DNA from: Burhinus oedicnemus
Lineage: Eukaryota > Chordata > Aves > Charadriiformes > Burhinidae
Length of the DNA: 64,000 nucleotides
Assembly (NCBI GenBank): GCA_008921705.1
Contig: VFFE01007669.1
Location: 100,142 to 164,141, forward strand
Reading direction: 5' to 3'
Both the position numbers and the translations under genes were made by a program. The number at the start of each line of letters is the position of its first letter. Within the stretch, counting starts at the first letter, position 1. The notes below the pieces were generated by a model that worked only from the letters and a program-made list of their open reading frames with translations, was not told the DNA's origin and made no database searches. Shown piece after piece: positions 50,361-63,300 of the stretch.

Positions 50361-50722
50361 TGTCGTGGCTTGGGCTGGTGTCCTGGTTTGAGGTAAAACA
50401 GGACCAATTTTGTTCAGTAACTTTTCTTTTTAGCTAGGCCTCTTCTAACTGCTGAAATTAACAGCATGTTGTGCAGAAAACTGTTCGCTCTCAGAGTGAT
50501 AAGACCCATGTTTATAGCTGATGCCAAGGAACGGTATGCAGAGAGGCTCTGGCTTATACTTATTGCTATAACAACCAAGGCCAGCCAAATTTGTTACGTG
50601 CCCCGTTGGAGGGTCGGAAGCGGAAAAGCGTAGAGGGGTCACACCTGCGGGGAGGAGTGGACAGGACAGGTGACCCAAAACTGACCAACAAGGGTATTCC
50701 ATCCCATCTGCCTCATGCTCAG

Positions 50723-50730
50723 TATAAAAG
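50723..50730 (+). promoter_or_regulatory. TATA box of the solo LTR
   Basis: TATAAAAG sits in the middle of the LTR, where the U3 promoter of this LTR class normally ends, after the typical CATGCTCAG phrase. Transcription would start about 25-30 bp downstream. Activity is not known. Confidence 0.65.
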
Positions 50731-50973
50731 CTGAGGGATCAAAGGGTCAGCTCTCTTTCTTCAATGGCCGGCGTCCTGGGAGGACTCTGTCTCTGCGTCT
50801 GCCTTTGATCCCGATCCTGAATCCAGATCCGGAATCCAGTTCCCGTCCGTCACCGAGTCCAGTCTGGGACTTCCCCAGCACCTGCTGGTGACGTGATTGT
50901 CATCCTGGGAGCTTGATACGGTTTTGTATATATTTCATTATTTTTCTTTTTATTATTTTATTATCAATATTTC

Positions 50974-50979
50974 ATTAAA
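50974..50979 (+). terminator. LTR polyadenylation signal
   Basis: ATTAAA, a common variant poly(A) hexamer, follows a T/A-rich tract about 250 bp downstream of the TATA box. A T-rich stretch (TCTCTTTTTTCTCTC) lies after it and could serve as the downstream element. Confidence 0.55.
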
Positions 50980-51172
50980 GTAGTTTAGATCCTTCTAAAC
51001 TCTTAAGTCTCTTTTTTCTCTCTCTTTCTTGCCTCCCAAGCGGAGCAGGAGAGAGAGAGCATCTGTCGTTCCACCGGATTGGGCCAATTTGGCCCAAACC
51101 ACGACAGCTGGGCTGGCCACTAAAACGAACGACAGATGCTCTCTTTTACTTCTCTCCCCTCAAACCAGGACA

Positions 51173-54100
51173 GAGGGGAACTAAAAATTACCTCCAAATA
51201 CCTGGAAAACAGAGTGTTTTTCATGCTGTTTATTTAAAGGTTTCATTGTTTACATTTGCTCCCAAAGATGCATGATGCAGATGTGCTGAAATATTTGTGA
51301 TAAACTCATGATTTGCAGTCTGAAAGCTCCTTCTCTATCCTAAGGACAGTCAGGATATGGTAAGAGGATAGCCTTTCAGCACTGTTACTTTAGCAAGTAC
51401 TGTATTCTCTCTCATTTTGTAATCTCCCTACTTTTTTCAGAAGTCCTGGCAAAATCTTTGAAAAGACACGTCTTCTGTCTTGACTTCCCTCTCTCTCCCT
51501 TAATCGTTTACTCTGCTTGCTCCCTGTAAAAGCTTTACTTACTTTTACCTTATTATTGGTTTTTGAAACTTTTTCTCTCTGTCTAATTTTTCCAGTTTTC
51601 TCCCATGCTTGTCTTATCCCAGCTCTTTCCTTCATTATTTCCTCTAGCAAGTGAAAGAATAATTTTATTTTCCCTGTTCTTGGCAAACTATTTATTTAAA
51701 AAATGTTCGTGCTGTTGCTCTTTTCTACACCTCTAAATTATCTGTATGAACTTTTCACATACATTGTCTCATATTCTCCTGGGAGAAATGGTTCTGAGTT
51801 ATTACAAAATTGCTCAGGTTTAAGGTACCTCTCTCAATCAGAGAGGTTAGGTCTTATCATCCTATTACATCTAATTTCTCATCCTACACCTGTTACTGTG
51901 GAAAGTGGGCATCAGTAGGAAAAACTTTCACAGCACTGAGATTTTCTTTTTACCTGTTAGCAGCCACAGTAGCACCATCTTCTCAGTTACATCGACTTTC
52001 AGCCGTCTGTATTACCCATATAATTAAAATATTAAATACGTGAGATGCGTTAGAAAGAAGCAGCAACATATTTCCCTGCAAAACAGCAGTAATTTTCAGT
52101 CCAGAGAAAGCTTTCATTTTGCCTTCTGTTGATACTAACAGCAAATACTGACCTGCAAAACCCACAGTAAAGGACTCTTAACCATATTCTAAACATGTAT
52201 TCAGTGGAGTTATGAACCAGTCAGACTAATCAGCCAAGTGTCTCATGAGAATAATTAAAGGTGTTGCATGTGCAAGGATTTGCGTTAGTACAAAGTTTCT
52301 CCCACTTGCTAAACTTCTTGTTTTGGAAAGACTTCCTCTGTGCAGCCGAAGCAGATTGCTAAATTCCATATAAAATGTCAGGGGAGTCCTGGTGGCATTG
52401 CACTGACGTGTGGAGCTCTTTTTTTAGCACAACCTCCATTCAGGAGTTTCTTGCACTAGGTTTATAAATGTAGGGGTTTTTTTGTAAGAAAAAATAATTT
52501 ATTTGAATTTTTTTTGCATATCCTTTTTTCGCAGTTGACTCATCTCTTGACACCAGGTTGTCTGGTCAGTGCTTGGAGGTGTATCAGTCACATTCAGATG
52601 TGAAAAAGAGAAAGAAATTAATAGAAATTGCAACATTTGTGCCAGCTAGTTTTGACTGGGTGAATCTGTTCCCTGTGTACTATAACTGTGTTACTGACTC
52701 TGGAAAAGCATTTTCAGGCCAAAAATTGTCTCCTAAGGGAGCTCTTGAATGTTTACATTTCTATTTAAGATTTCAAATATACCACAAATTTACCACAGAG
52801 GTAAAGCATCAAGCTAAAAGTACATAGCAGTAATGAGATGGCCATTTCATTTGCAATTGCCAATAAATAAGAGTCCTCAAATACTAGATTACATTTGTTG
52901 ATGCGTTATCGTATGTTACATTTGGGTTTTTTTCTCCTTTCATTTTGTAATTAGTAGTTCAAACCTGTATTAATGTAGAACATTTACTTAGCAATCCTAT
53001 AGTATTCAAGGTATTTGGTGGTTTGAAGAATTAATTAAAAATAATCTTAGTAGTTGTCAAGAACCCATCCGCAGGCCTTTCCAAGCCTCACAAGCTGAGC
53101 ATGTGATCCTGTGTGGTCCCTCAACAGCAGCAGTACCGGTAACATGGCATTTGCAGTACACGCAGGTGATGCTTCTTACTCGCTGTCCATCGGGTACAGC
53201 AAGTCAGTATCACATTCCCCTATGAGAAGGCACATTTCCCCTAATAACCTACCACCATAAATCTACTTTTTCTTTATAATGCAAAACACATGTAGGGATA
53301 ATCCTACACATGATTCCCCCATACCAGTTTATCTGGACATGTGATTGGCCTGTTTATCGCCATTTCAGTTTCATGGGTTGGGCTTCTGATAACTTGCAAG
53401 ATTAGTAACCTGTTTTAGACTTGAAAGCCTTAAGTAGGCTTTTATCAGCCACCTTACAGGAAGTATGGTTAGGCAATAGGCAGATGACTGTCTCGTTTCT
53501 GAAGCAGCAGAAACACTACCTGACCTTTCTTCTGCCTTAGTCAAATCAAGATCTCCACCTAGCTACTGAAATTCTCTTGTCTTTCCTAAAAGGCTTTAGA
53601 AAGGAAGAGTTGTAGTTTGTCTGCAAAATGAAAAAAGCTGCATGGAGCCAGGGGGTAGAAGGTACACGGTGCTGACAAATCTGCGGTTATTGTTGAGTAC
53701 AGGTTTTAGATCACACAGATGAAAACAGGACTGCTACCTGCCTGTAGCAAGCTGTCAAAAGCAAGAGCACCAGCAATAAACATTGAAATATTCAGGAAAA
53801 CAAGGGTTTTCATTCCTGTTTCATTGGCAAATGTTTCTCCATCTCATTCCTCAAAACCATTTTCTCATTATCCTTAGCCACTAGAGATTCTGGCACAAGT
53901 AATACTGATACTTTCGTTGTGTCCTCTGCTGATCATGATCAGCAGATTTCATCTTCGAAAGTCTTACAGATGACATATTTTGGGTCTAGTTCAAAGCCTA
54001 TCTACATCTGTAGATTGTGTTATCCTCAGCTTAAGGTCTTCTTACTTCGTGGAACTTGCAGCAGTGCGTTATACACGCATTACTTTTCTCCTACAGAGCG

Positions 54101-57100
54101 TGGGGGTGATGTTTCAGAAATACAGAGGCAGATTGTTCCAATAAGTGCTTGCTGCTTTCTTCAGACTGCTCAGAGACACTTCTCAGTCCATCGGTGTCGC
54201 TAAGAAATGAGAAGGCATCGCATCCCAGACAGCCACTCACTTATTGTCCAAAGACATATTTGAGTCTCACCTCCTACTAATTCTCCCCTTAAATTGTGAC
54301 TGTGACAGTTTTCCTCTCCCCATGCCTACTCGAACTGTCAGACCACATCAGCCATCCATCTGACTTCTCTGCTGACCTTTCCTTCACCTTCATGTTAGAA
54401 ACAAGCTTTTCTATTTTGACTTCTAACGCTTACAACTTAAATCACAGCTTAAATCTTCTTCAGCACACATAGGCAGAACAGGGAGAAATTCAGATTTTTT
54501 AGAGAGAGAGATTATGTGGTGAAGACTGGAAACAGCAAAAGAACAAAGTTAAGGGTTAGCATGCCAGCTTAAATCCACCATGACAAACTACTGGTCCTAA
54601 AACTTAAGTGTCAAAATGTTGTCTATGGAAATCACTACAATGCATACTACTATCGTTTTATTGCTTAAAAGACTGTTACTGGCTTTGTGTGCTAGATATT
54701 TTACTTACCTCAAAAGTTCACTCTAGATGTCTTTGGGCTAGAAAAGAAGCCCAGATAGAAAAATGTCTGAAATAATCAATATAAATGCCAGCATACAAAA
54801 TGCATTAAGATTTATGTTGTATTGGTTGTTTTACTAGCATAGCATTGTGATTTTGAAATAAAGGAATATACCAAACCAGATAACTGTTTCTTTGTGTCTA
54901 ATGTTAGGGACTTATTAATTTATTGTGCCTGTGGCTTCCTGGTAGTTTCAGATGCATGTAGTGTGGCACAATGCAGTGACAGCTCCAGGACCAAGAAAGT
55001 GTTTATATGAAAGAATGTGAAGAAACCACTGTCAGTGAGATGACACTCACTTACAAAGGACTATGAGAACAGATTGTTCTATACCTGTACACAGGCTGTA
55101 CACAAACTAAGTGACAAGTGTTGGATAACTCAGTCACACATTTATAAAAGAATAGAATTATTCATGACAGAAATAATTTTACCTTGTGCAAAAGTACTAC
55201 CTAAAACACCATGTATTGGTAGAGAAGTGTAATGGTAACTGCCCCATAAAGAGCATTACTCTAAAATGTAAAATGCCCTTAGACATTCTGGTTAAAGTAA
55301 TTTGCTGTTACTATCTCACAGCTTGATTAAACTCCATGGATCTTTTTCCTTTTCTCACAAGATCTCTTCTCCACTTAAGTGATGATTACCTTTTCTTCTA
55401 TTAAAGATTCACCATAGTTTCATGCTTGGAGATCTGTCAATCACCACTTGAGATCCTCAAATACTTAGGTTCGGCTTGGAGTCACATTTATGGTCAGTTA
55501 AGCAAGCCAAGATGGAAGAAAGCATGCTCTGCTTTAAGCCTCAACTTTGTTTCTCATCTGTGAAACCTCGCAGTATAATGTAATATTTTTTATGCTTCAA
55601 GAATTTGAACGAGTCCTTCACAAAAAAGAACCAGGTTTTTGCACCTATTCAATTTGTTAAAAAAAAACCCCAAACCAGAGCCCACAACCCAGCGACTCTG
55701 CAGAAGCGTAGGATGTACATATTTACGTGTGTGTAATACAAAAGGTAATGTACTGCGCATCTCTGTGTGCTGCACAGAGCCTCTCTGCTGTCCTTCTCCT
55801 CTTCCATCTCTCCCGGTGTACTTCCTTCCACTGCATAGACACCTGCCTCTGCTTTTTTTCTGTTGAGGTGGGGGTTATGTAGAGCAAAAACTGGCATGTC
55901 CTGTTTTCTCATTTCCCTTCTTTACTGACTCCCAATCTGGACTTTTAGATTAAAGTTTTCACAGGTGCCAGGTGGCAATGGCAATCGTGATGTGATGGTG
56001 ATCTCTAGTCGGCAAGGAAGATTGAGATCAGTGACAGTTCTGTGAGTGGATATTCAGGGCCTCATTATTCTCCTGCAGGAGGGAGAGAGAGGGTGTTTTG
56101 TCAGGGATCCTGGAGAAACTGAACATATTTTTGAAAGTAGGAACAAATGTTGGGGAAAAAAAGATGAATTCTTTCAATCTATTTGTCCAGTGTCTCCGGG
56201 CTCTGCTGCTTGCATAGACAGATCCACTGTATTTCTGTATTTAGTTCAGCAGCTAGCAGCATTCAGAGCAGCACAGAGCTCAGCAGGGACAAATTTCCTA
56301 AGTGCATGCTTAGTATTAGTAACACGAAAATGTTCAAAGTCTTGAACAGACTTTCACAGCCTGTGCTGCTCTCCACACTGCTCTTCAGTCAGTCAGTGAT
56401 AGAGCAAGCTCATTTAATGATAAGATGACAACGTCTATGTCAGCCACCTGGAGCTCTAGTCTGCGGTGGAGATTAGGTGTCATATACTCTATGCCATACT
56501 CATCTATGAGCTATGGGATCCATAGGCAATAACAAACCAAACTGAACTCCACCCAAAACCCCATCTCTTAGTGTAATATGCATGCCTGCGGAAAAGATAA
56601 CAAAACCAATGTTTTTGGTTTGTAAACTTGTTTTGTTTAGCACGTAGTTACTAAATATTTTTACAAGTAGATATTATATGCAGATAAGATGAAAACAGGT
56701 ACTGAACTGCCTTGAAGTTAAATTGAAGGGGGAAGGGGTGACGTTCATAGTTCAGCTGTTTTCTAGATTTGCTGGTACAACCAGTGTGAATGGCAAGCCT
56801 GTAATATAACACGTTCCTTTCAGAAAGGCTGAGTTCTCCCTGAAAACAGAGTAAAACCCTCAAAGGGAAAATGTAATTCTCCTTTTACTGAAATAGTAGA
56901 AGTAGGACCGTATAGCTCTCTCTTATTTATACAGTGTGTGGCGGTGGGTATTAGGTGAAATGATTGCACTATGTTGCTGACCAAACATTTTTCCTAAGGG
57001 CTGAATTTTATCCTTCACTACTATAAGCGTATATTACAAATAAAAGTTGCAGTTCAAAGAGCCTTTTCCACAGAGGTCCACCCTAGCCAGGCAGTCCCCG

Positions 57101-57330
57101 GCCCATATTGTTGCAAGGGGCTCGTCCTTCTCTAGTGCAGGACTTTGCGTTGTCCTTGAACTCCACAAGAATGCTGTTGGCCCTTTAGTCTCTCTGGGTC
57201 CCTCTGAATGGCAGCTCTGCCCTCAAGTATATTGACTGGTTCTCTCCAAATCAATGTAAGCTGCAAAGAACTGAAGTATCTTTAATCAAAGATAGAAGTT
57301 GGGCTCCTGTCACTCTACCACGCCGGCTGC
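51173..57330. other. Unique DNA, no supported gene
   Basis: No gene, RNA or transposon recognised. It contains a 22-bp perfect palindrome at 53925-53946. The frames are short and have no domain. Confidence 0.5.
53925..53946. repeat. Perfect 22-bp palindrome
   Basis: TCTGCTGATCA is followed directly by its reverse complement TGATCAGCAGA, with no spacer. Such a site could bind a dimeric factor; it also contains TGCTGA(N)TCAGCA half-sites reminiscent of MAF recognition elements. No gene lies beside it. Confidence 0.9.
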
Positions 57331-57360
57331 GACTCAAGTCCACATGACTCAAGTCCACAA
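57331..57360 (+). repeat. 15-bp tandem duplication
   Basis: GACTCAAGTCCACAT (57331-57345) and GACTCAAGTCCACAA (57346-57360) differ only at the last base. It looks like a recent local slippage event. Confidence 0.88.
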
Positions 57361-60300
57361 GTTCTTATTTTTTTCCCCAATAAGTTCTCAGTAGGGACTT
57401 GTGCCTCTGAAGATGCCCATCTTCTCTGGGAGTCTCTCCTGCACCTACATCTGGCCAGAGTACGGGAGCAGCTGTCCCTCTGCCCACCACCGTGGAGTGG
57501 TGCCTGCCCCACAGGAGATATTATCGGGCACAAGGCATGCACAGGACACTGCAGCTGAAGTGAACTGCCACAGTCACTTGGAAACAGCAGCGGCATCTGA
57601 GAAACAGCAGTTTCCATTTATGTAGTAGCTCAGCCCTCAGTCTAAATGTGTTAAAAAGATTTTATTTGGGATTTAGTGGATTTGTTCTCGTACCATTTCT
57701 GTCTGAGCACAAACAGTCTTCCAGTGCAGCTCTGTAACTACTGAAGCCAGCGAGTATTTTATCACTAGTCAGACTCTGGTGCCATTGAAATCAGTGAGGA
57801 ACTTTTGCCCTTGAAAGGGTTACCATTCACACCTAACAGTGACTCCATATATCATCTAGTTTAACATTTGGAAGGAAGCCAGTGGAAAAGTAGAGTTCCC
57901 ACTGTTACGGTCTACTCAATTTATACTCTGCAGACTCTAATTTAAAAAAGTAAACACAAAATTCCCTTTGTTAAAAAAGTGCTGCCTAGAGTTTTCTAAT
58001 AAATGAAGCAGAATAATTCATATGCTAGAATGTGAGGTTTTTCCCCTTGCTTCTGTACAGTCTCTGTAAGTCAGGATACAGTAAGATGTTATGTTTTTAA
58101 TTTATTTATTGACTGAGATGATTCAGGTGAGGAGTGAAGCAAACACTGCTTACTATAAAGAAAGTGAGATCCAGATCCTCGTTAGAGTATATATAATAGA
58201 TTTGTTCATACATTTGCTGTTTACCCTCAGAAGAAAGGGTTTAGCTCTTCCTGAGCTTACAGAACGGTCTCAGCCTCTTGCCTTCCAGCCTATCTGTTTC
58301 TCTGGCATTCAGCTCCCAGACTTGTTTCCAGCTGCTGGACTGTGAGAAGCCCTTCATGAAAACCTAAAGTCTCACAGAAAGGAAACATCTCAGCAGCTGA
58401 CTGAGTCTAAAAATGGTTGAAAATAAGCCAGGAGAATAACAGGAAGCAGTTTTAAAGTTCTAAATATTGATCTACTCAAAGCTTACATTAATTCTCCTTA
58501 CACTCACAGTAGACTGTGGTCCCATTCCCCACTTAGTGTTTATTTGAAAGACTTTTTGTAGCCTGCAAAAAACTCTTTGCTGGTGTCGAGACAGATTTTT
58601 TTCTTTCTATTTCTACAAGTAAATGCGAGATTTCACAGCTCTTTTATCACATTACAAAAGTCCCCCCATGCTGTGCATCATGATCATACAGACACAAGGA
58701 AATGAAGCTTACCAGGTTACCCAAGCACAGCTGAAGGAACAGAGTGTACTAAAAATACATGTATACACTCTACAGTTACATATGTGCACACAGATATTAT
58801 GCTGTTTTGCAAGATGGAAAAGAAAAATCTTTTCACCAAATGAAAACACTGAAAATGAAATGACAACAGCAGCAGATGCTAAAGCAAATCATCTAATTAA
58901 GATGATTTCATCAACCATTTTAAAAGACATTTAAAAAAGCAATAGAATACTAAGGCACCAGAAGAAACGTTGGTTATGCTTGCATATACAGGCACAATAA
59001 TACTCTAGCTGAAGCTGCCCTTTCAAGCGTGAAAACAAATGATACTTTCAAAACTGTTTATTTTTTTTATCCAGCTGTGCTTCACATCCTGCTAAGGAAA
59101 AGTATACACATTAAAAAATTCTTAAGAACTATAACCCACAGCCAGGGAGATACAATTGAAATCAACAGAAGTTTTGCCTGGGTCAGGACTGCAGAATGAC
59201 TTCCGTGCAGCATGGAGAATAGCTTCATTCTGGCAGCGGGAAGAATTTTCAAAACCGTTTGCAAACACGGGGAACCTTATTTTCACCTTGTGTTCTTTGC
59301 ATGGGTGGGCCAAATTCTGTTTCAGCAAAATCTGAATCAAAAAGTCAGGGTGAAGACTGAACAATACGAGTCTTCATTTTAAGTCTAATGTTGACTGAAA
59401 ATCAAAATCAAAAGGCAGAATTTTGTCCTGGTCCCTTAGAATAATGTTTTTCTAAACTACCTTCCCCTCCTCTGATGTTTGCTCTTCCTTTCAGATATAC
59501 TGTAGAGTGCAGTATTGAGTTTTTACTGTTCAGTGTCATTCTTACTGTAAAACATTTAGTGCGGGAGAGGTGCACGGGCTGCCTCCTTACCACAGCACCA
59601 CACGTACTCAGCTTCCCCTTTCACTGAGATTTATACCAAGGAATACTCATGTCTTCATGTCACTTGTTGAATTTTTGTTCCCTGCCGTTGCCGCCTTTAT
59701 TTTGAAATGGCTTCTGGATAAAATAGTAGGCATTCAGTAAAAAAGTCAAATGTATGCCTCCACTCTCTCCTTTCTGTCCTCCATGAGATCCAGTTCCTTC
59801 TGGACTTCATACTGGGCAGTTTCATTTCTCAAGGGCCTCTGGTTCCTCTTGTTTTCTTTGCTTATTGTAGTTGCTTCTGTAAGACTGTCTCTTTACTGCT
59901 TCTAAAGCAGTCTGCAAAAGCACGCTATGCTTTGGAAGAAAAGGAAGAAAATTTTTAATGTGAATGTCACACTAAAGGGAGAAGTCTGAGTGTTCTCTGT
60001 TTTGTTTTAACCCATCTTCATGCCCTGTTTATCTTTGTCAGTTTTCCTTTTATTTAAATCCTCCTTCCTCAAAGCAGGGCATTACAACTTCATCCCTTTA
60101 GAGGAAGATGACTAGACTCTTTCTAGCACTGGCGTCATCGCTAAAGATTTCAGAAGGAGGTTTTTCCCTCTCGTCTTGGCCCCAGTGATTGACTACCAGT
60201 ACAAAAGACTTTGGTTGGTTTTTTTTTTTGGTATCTGTGCAGAGTAGTTAGTCACAGCATGAGCGAGTAAGCAGGCTCTTCCTAACACCCTGCACAGCTG

Positions 60301-63300
60301 GTAGCTTGCAGGCAGTGCTGTGGAAGAAGAGCAGGGACAGAATTAACCCAACGAGCTGGGGCAATGAAAGAAATGCAATACTTCGTGTAAGAAAGTGAAG
60401 CAGGGCTTCAGGAACAGAATTTGGGTTTCACAGATGGCATTCTCTGACCGTAAAATTCCTCTGTAAGAAGCTCAAGTGAGCTTCTCAACAGATTTACCAC
60501 ATGGTCAGGGCTCACTTGCATGTTTTTGTATGGATGTTTTTCAGATGGAAATAAAACCATCTTGAGAAAGTTTCTATTTAGCCCTTTTCCTTCCTGAATC
60601 AGTTTGGCAGCAGATGCATTAAGCAATAATAAAACTTGAATAGAAAGACATTAAAATGATGTTGCAACAGTGGACGCTACTTAAAAGTATTACTGATATA
60701 AATTATTTTCGAGGTTACCTCAGCAACCATGTGGAACAAACAAGCAGATGCTGACAACATTAGAGCTCAAGCAAAATGTTTCCTCTTTCTAGAGAGGAAT
60801 AGTTCCTTTGACATGCTCATGTCCACTGACACTACAGTAGCTTTTTCTCAAGAGCCTGAAGGTAATCACTGGACTCACAAGGACTGGCAAACCTGAAGAA
60901 CTACTGTAAATCAGAAAACCTTAAAGAAATGAGTTCTCAGAGCAATGCCACCATTCTTTTGGGGAAGGCAATTAGATTTTGTCAGAGAAAGTGAACTCCA
61001 AAGCTATTCTTGTTTTCATCAACAGCGAAGTGGAGCATCCAGTAAACCCTCTTGGTGCTGACAATGACAAGGATATTATAACTGTTATGAAATACTTAAA
61101 TTGGTGTTCAAGGCTGCCATTGTTCCAGCCACCATAAACCCCAACACTAAATAGTTGTTTTGTCATTAAGAAACCACAGGTAGATGAAGGGTCGAGATAT
61201 GCCGTTTCCTTCGAAATACATCAGAGGCAGCGAACACCTGAATGTTTAAATAGCCTAAGTCAATTCATTTGAAACCTCAAAAATACTAAATATTTATACC
61301 AGATGGAGGGAAAGAAATTGTGACTGGGGGCTTGGACACGATAGATGCATCGTGGCAGACTGTCAGAGCCGTGAGGCAGGGCTTCTTTCCTGACTAACTG
61401 CTCCCTCACACTTTTCAGCTGATTAATGAAAGCCAGTCTACAGTAGAAAAATGTAAGAGTCAGCCACTGTGCCTTCCGTCTATTGTGAGTGGGTATTTTG
61501 GTATGTTGGTACAAAGCAGTGGTGGATGGCTTCTCACAAAGAGGAAGAACCCTTGTCTAAAAGCAATTCTTGGTGGATGTTGAGATGGGAGTTCCCTAGC
61601 TCAGGAGGAAAATTAATCCTTTTCTCTACTACCGTAAGAAAGTATGTTAGCAACCTCCCTAGCAGCAGTTCATTTGTTTCAGTAAAGAAAAATTCATCTG
61701 CAATTACTGGAATTGAAATTTTAACAAAATGTTGTTTTTCAGATAAGCAGTGTTTTTTATTGTTTCTTCTTCACACGGACTCTTCAACCAAGCCCTGCCA
61801 TTTATATTAAAACTCAAAATTTGCGTTTGAAAATCCAATATTTTAATCCAAAAATTATGTATGTATTTCTTACACAAAATCCCACACCTTTTACAGAAAA
61901 AAAAATAATTCAGTCCTATATCTTCATGGTAAAGAAATGCTGTTCTGTTAATTTTGAGCTAGTGTCATTAAGCTGGAGTTTCTGGATGACTGTGCTAATC
62001 CTCATTGAAATGGATTATGAGGTCACATTACAAAAATGAAACTGGTTAAAATGACTAAAATCTCTGAATTATTAGCATATTTCTCACACAAATGGCCTAT
62101 AAAACCTCCAGATTGTCTCAGTGCCAGTTGGTACAAGCTACCTTTGTACAGACTTGAATAGCCCAGCAAAGCAGAACTGCTGCAGTGTAAGCTTCAGTGC
62201 TGGTCTGAAAGCTGAGAGGGTGAAACTTGTCCCCTACGCTTGGTTCTTCACAAGCGTCTTCAAAGAGAGTGACATTTCATAGACCTTTGATTGTACGTCA
62301 GCTGGATCACATACCAGGCCTGCTCATGCATTTACAGCCAGAAATAGGAATTTCCTCATTAATTACGATGACTCCATGACTGGGTTGGACAGTAGATGGA
62401 CCGTGTCTATGGTGGGTCCTACAGCACTAGGAGTTTATGCTGAACTCTTCATTGAAAACCTAAAGCACAAAATAAGGGCAAGACATTAGAGGAGGAAAAG
62501 CTAGCCTGGAAAGTGAGGAGGTAATGTGTTAAAACTCCTTTTTCACCTAGTGGTGAAGGAGGTGTTTGTGGTCTGTGGTGAGAAGTGTTTTGGGGTTGTG
62601 TGCGCATTTAGCAATGTTTTTTTATCTGTATGAACACATGTGACAGTCAAAGCCCTGTATATTTGTTGCAGCAGAGGTAGAAAGGCACAAGCCCTACCAT
62701 TTCCTCTCCTATAGAGCTGGCATTTATGTGGTTTTGTCTGATGGAGGCACTTGAGTGGGGATAGTCTGCTGTAAAGATGCTCGAGGCGTTACTGGAAAGG
62801 TCAAAAGAAAGAAGTCTGTTCTCCTTTTTGCTCACGTATGTGTGAAGCTTGTTCCCATAAACTGTGCTATAAAAATTTTCTTTAACATCTTTCACCTAGA
62901 AATACAAAGCCCTGTTGCCTGTTTGCCATCCTTCTATAAGATTACGTGAAGGTAAGCTTTGCTTTCTCTGTTAGCCAACCGTAGATCTGCTGTGGTTAAC
63001 ATCACACCACACCTCAACCGAAAGGTTTTGTTGAGAGGCAGACTGTTTTGGCACGGGCTCATGATTTGCTTCCAGTTGCCTGGAGCTCTGGGAGAGTACA
63101 CATACTCTGAGAAAAACATCTACAACAAACAGGTGAAGAAGAAAATGTTGCAGGGGTCATCTACAACTACAGAGTAAAATGAGCTGGAGGTCATTTTTGC
63201 CATGCCGCAAGCTGTTGGTAGACTGGGGCCTTCTCACAGCCCTCAGGATCTTCTGCATCTCTTGTCTGACTCGCGGGCAGAATGACTCCACTGAAACTGC

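Larger units (their letters stand above)
50379..51106 (+). mobile_element. Solo LTR, avian ERVL-like, 728 bp
   Basis: A complete LTR with TGTCCTGG at its start and CCACGACA at its end, flanked by a perfect 5-bp target duplication GCTGG (50374-50378 and 51107-51111). No internal viral sequence or second LTR in the same orientation is present, so it is a solo LTR left by recombination between the two LTRs of a provirus. Regulatory parts are visible: TATAAAAG (50723-50730), a polyadenylation signal ATTAAA (50974-50979) in an AT-rich stretch, and a pyrimidine-rich then purine-rich U5. A 13-bp duplication (50813-50838) and a 9-bp-arm palindrome (51079-51097) lie within. It could act as a promoter or poly(A) site, but no target gene is visible. 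Confidence 0.88.
50361..51172 (-). mobile_element. 79-bp internally deleted ERVL-like LTR, split by a younger LTR
   Basis: Removing the inner LTR and one copy of its target duplication leaves 50361-50378 joined to 51112-51172, 79 bp in total. Read on the minus strand this starts TGTCCTGGTTTGAGG (51172-51158), the same 15 bases as the inner LTR's 5' end. It continues into a U5-like tail (GAGAGCATCTGTCGTT, then GGCCAGCCCAGCCCAAGCC) and ends CCACGACA (50368-50361). It therefore has both LTR termini with nearly all of the middle missing. Its flanks GAGGA (50356-50360) and GAGGG (51173-51177) look like a 5-bp target duplication with one change. The 5-bp duplication and TG...CA ends fit an ERVL-like LTR; the family name is inferred. 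Confidence 0.78.

Noticed and set aside
50445..50702. 85-codon minus frame inside the solo LTR
   Set aside because: It lies wholly in LTR U3, antisense, with no viral or host protein resemblance.
50379..51172. A DNA transposon with 15-bp terminal inverted repeats (TGTCCTGGTTTGAGG at 50379 and its reverse complement ending at 51172)
   Set aside because: The perfect inverted ends first suggest a DNA transposon, but the true inner LTR ends at 51106 with a perfect GCTGG duplication. The right-hand copy is the end of the older antisense LTR.
57775..57815. Possible fragment of a common amniote repeat (CCATTGAAATCAGTGAGGAA)
   Set aside because: The phrase resembles repeats in reptile and bird DNA, but the match is too short to support.
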